A stretch of 64,000 nucleotides of DNA, taken from Corynebacterium humireducens NBRC 106098 = DSM 45392. Lineage in GTDB: Bacteria > Actinomycetota > Actinomycetes > Mycobacteriales > Mycobacteriaceae. Numbering within the stretch: the stretch's first letter is position 1; each line of letters starts with the position of its first letter. A program made the translations under genes and the position numbers. The DNA lies in the NCBI RefSeq assembly GCF_000819445.1, contig NZ_CP005286.1, positions 1,922,001-1,986,000 of the forward strand. The letters are read 5' to 3'. A model generated the notes under the pieces. The model saw nothing but the letters and a program-made list of their open reading frames with translations. It was not told where the DNA came from and searched no databases. Below, piece by piece: positions 63,161-64,000 of this stretch.

Positions 63161-64000
63161 GTGCGTATCCCGCTCTCGCTGATCGATTTCTGCCACATCT
63201 ACCCTGGTGAGACCGCCCGCCACTCCATGCGGCGTTCCGTGGACATGGCGCAGAGGGCGGAGCGGCTGGGGTTCCGGCGGATCTGGTACGCCGAGCACCA
63301 CAACATGCCGTACATCGCGTCCTCGGCCCCGGCAGTGCTGATCGCCCACGTCGGCGCGCACACGGAGACGATCCGTCTCGGGGCCGGCGGCGTGATGCTG
63401 CCGAACCACTCCCCCTACGTCATCGCCGAGCAGTTCGGCACCCTCGCGGAGCTCTACCCCGACCGCATCGACCTGGGGCTCGGCCGCGCGCCGGGCACCG
63501 ACATGAACACGCTCGGCCGGGCGCTGCGCCGCTCCCCCAACGCGGCGGACCACTTCCCGCAGGACGTCATGGAGCTGGAGGGCTATCTGGCCGGCCGTTC
63601 CCGGATCCCGGGGGTGGACGCCGTCCCGGGTGTCGGCACCAACGTGCCGCTGTACATCCTGGGGTCCTCCCTCTACGGCGCGACGCTGGCCGCGCAGCTC
63701 GGACTGCCCTACTCCTTCGCCTCCCACTTCGCGCCCACCCACCTGGAGCACGCGGTGTCGACGTACCGGGAGAACTTCCAGCCCTCGGAGAAGCTCTCCG
63801 AGCCCTACGTCATCGCGGCGGTCAACGTCGTCGCCTCCGACACCGAGGCCGACGCCGTCCGGCAGCTCGAGGGTGTGCGCCGCCAGCGGGTGAAGGCGAT
63901 GGCCGGCCGGGGCCGTCACCTCAGCGAGGAGCAGCTCGACCAGATCATCGAGTCGCCGCAGGGGCGGCAGATCATCGACATGCTGCGCTACACCGCCGTC
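63161..64000 (+). CDS. Luciferase-like flavin-dependent oxidoreductase, truncated by window end
   Basis: 280 residues visible from a GTG with GGAAGG upstream. Bacterial luciferase-like TIM barrel: [50 protein letters not shown] and [27 protein letters not shown]. Cofactor FMN or F420 unresolved; corynebacteria favour FMN. In C. glutamicum a similar gene lies near aecD. Confidence 0.9.
   Translation, partial: MRIPLSLIDFCHIYPGETARHSMRRSVDMAQRAERLGFRRIWYAEHHNMPYIASSAPAVLIAHVGAHTETIRLGAGGVMLPNHSPYVIAEQFGTLAELYPDRIDLGLGRAPGTDMNTLGRALRRSPNAADHFPQDVMELEGYLAGRSRIPGVDAVPGVGTNVPLYILGSSLYGATLAAQLGLPYSFASHFAPTHLEHAVSTYRENFQPSEKLSEPYVIAAVNVVASDTEADAVRQLEGVRRQRVKAMAGRGRHLSEEQLDQIIESPQGRQIIDMLRYTAV

Overview
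The window reads as about 64 kb of chromosome from a high-GC Corynebacterium. Gene content and order (dnaG, dgt, glyS, an ArsR/Fur zinc-regulator pair, uppS-recO-era, ybeY-phoH-rsmE-dnaJ2-hrcA, hemW, fadD, malQ, aecD) match what I remember of the corynebacterial backbone. Many genes have the short promoter-to-ATG/GTG spacing of leaderless mRNAs. I found no rRNA, tRNA, CRISPR array, transposase or integrase.

Layout. 1-13 kb: truncated dnaG, a small secreted RNase-like protein, an AT-richer DUF4209-like gene that looks foreign, an MFS/ArsR operon, dgt, a YdcF-type gene, a secreted TPM-domain protein, an Abi_2 (AbiF/AbiD-type) HEPN gene with a promoter-hairpin-terminator unit just upstream, two small related proteins and glyS. 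13-24.6 kb: zinc regulators, a ferritin-VIT1 fusion, then a tightly packed leftward run from hrcA down to uppS.

24.7-42.7 kb is the most unusual part. A rightward, translationally coupled cluster encodes a proline-rich membrane protein, a secreted/anchored vWA protein, a 1209-residue tubulin-like protein, a 901-residue membrane protein, a 692-residue multi-beta-domain protein, a GAP1-like protein, an unrecognised 325-residue protein, a P-loop GTPase-like protein and a small membrane protein. It meets two leftward paralogous TPR-like genes. The set resembles the predicted GTPase-centred conflict systems (GAP1 plus DO-GTPase) but also carries the tubulin-like and vWA parts. It lies between hrcA and hemW, which I recall as neighbours in C. 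glutamicum.

42.7-64 kb: hemW, fadD, malQ, two unlisted small membrane proteins, an M3 peptidase, an esterase, a maltokinase-like protein lacking its catalytic aspartates, idi, a type VII substrate-like cluster with two lipoproteins, an ABC exporter, aecD, the treS-mak pair and a truncated luciferase-like oxidoreductase. malQ, treS, mak and the pseudokinase form an alpha-glucan/trehalose theme.

Sequence-level oddities: era has no ATG/GTG/TTG start ahead of its P-loop; DnaG has lost three of four zinc ligands; the RNase-like protein lacks its catalytic glutamate; and a 13-base word (GCTTCTCGACGCC) occurs ten times, almost always as a Leu-Leu-Asp-Ala codon string but apparently constrained as DNA.
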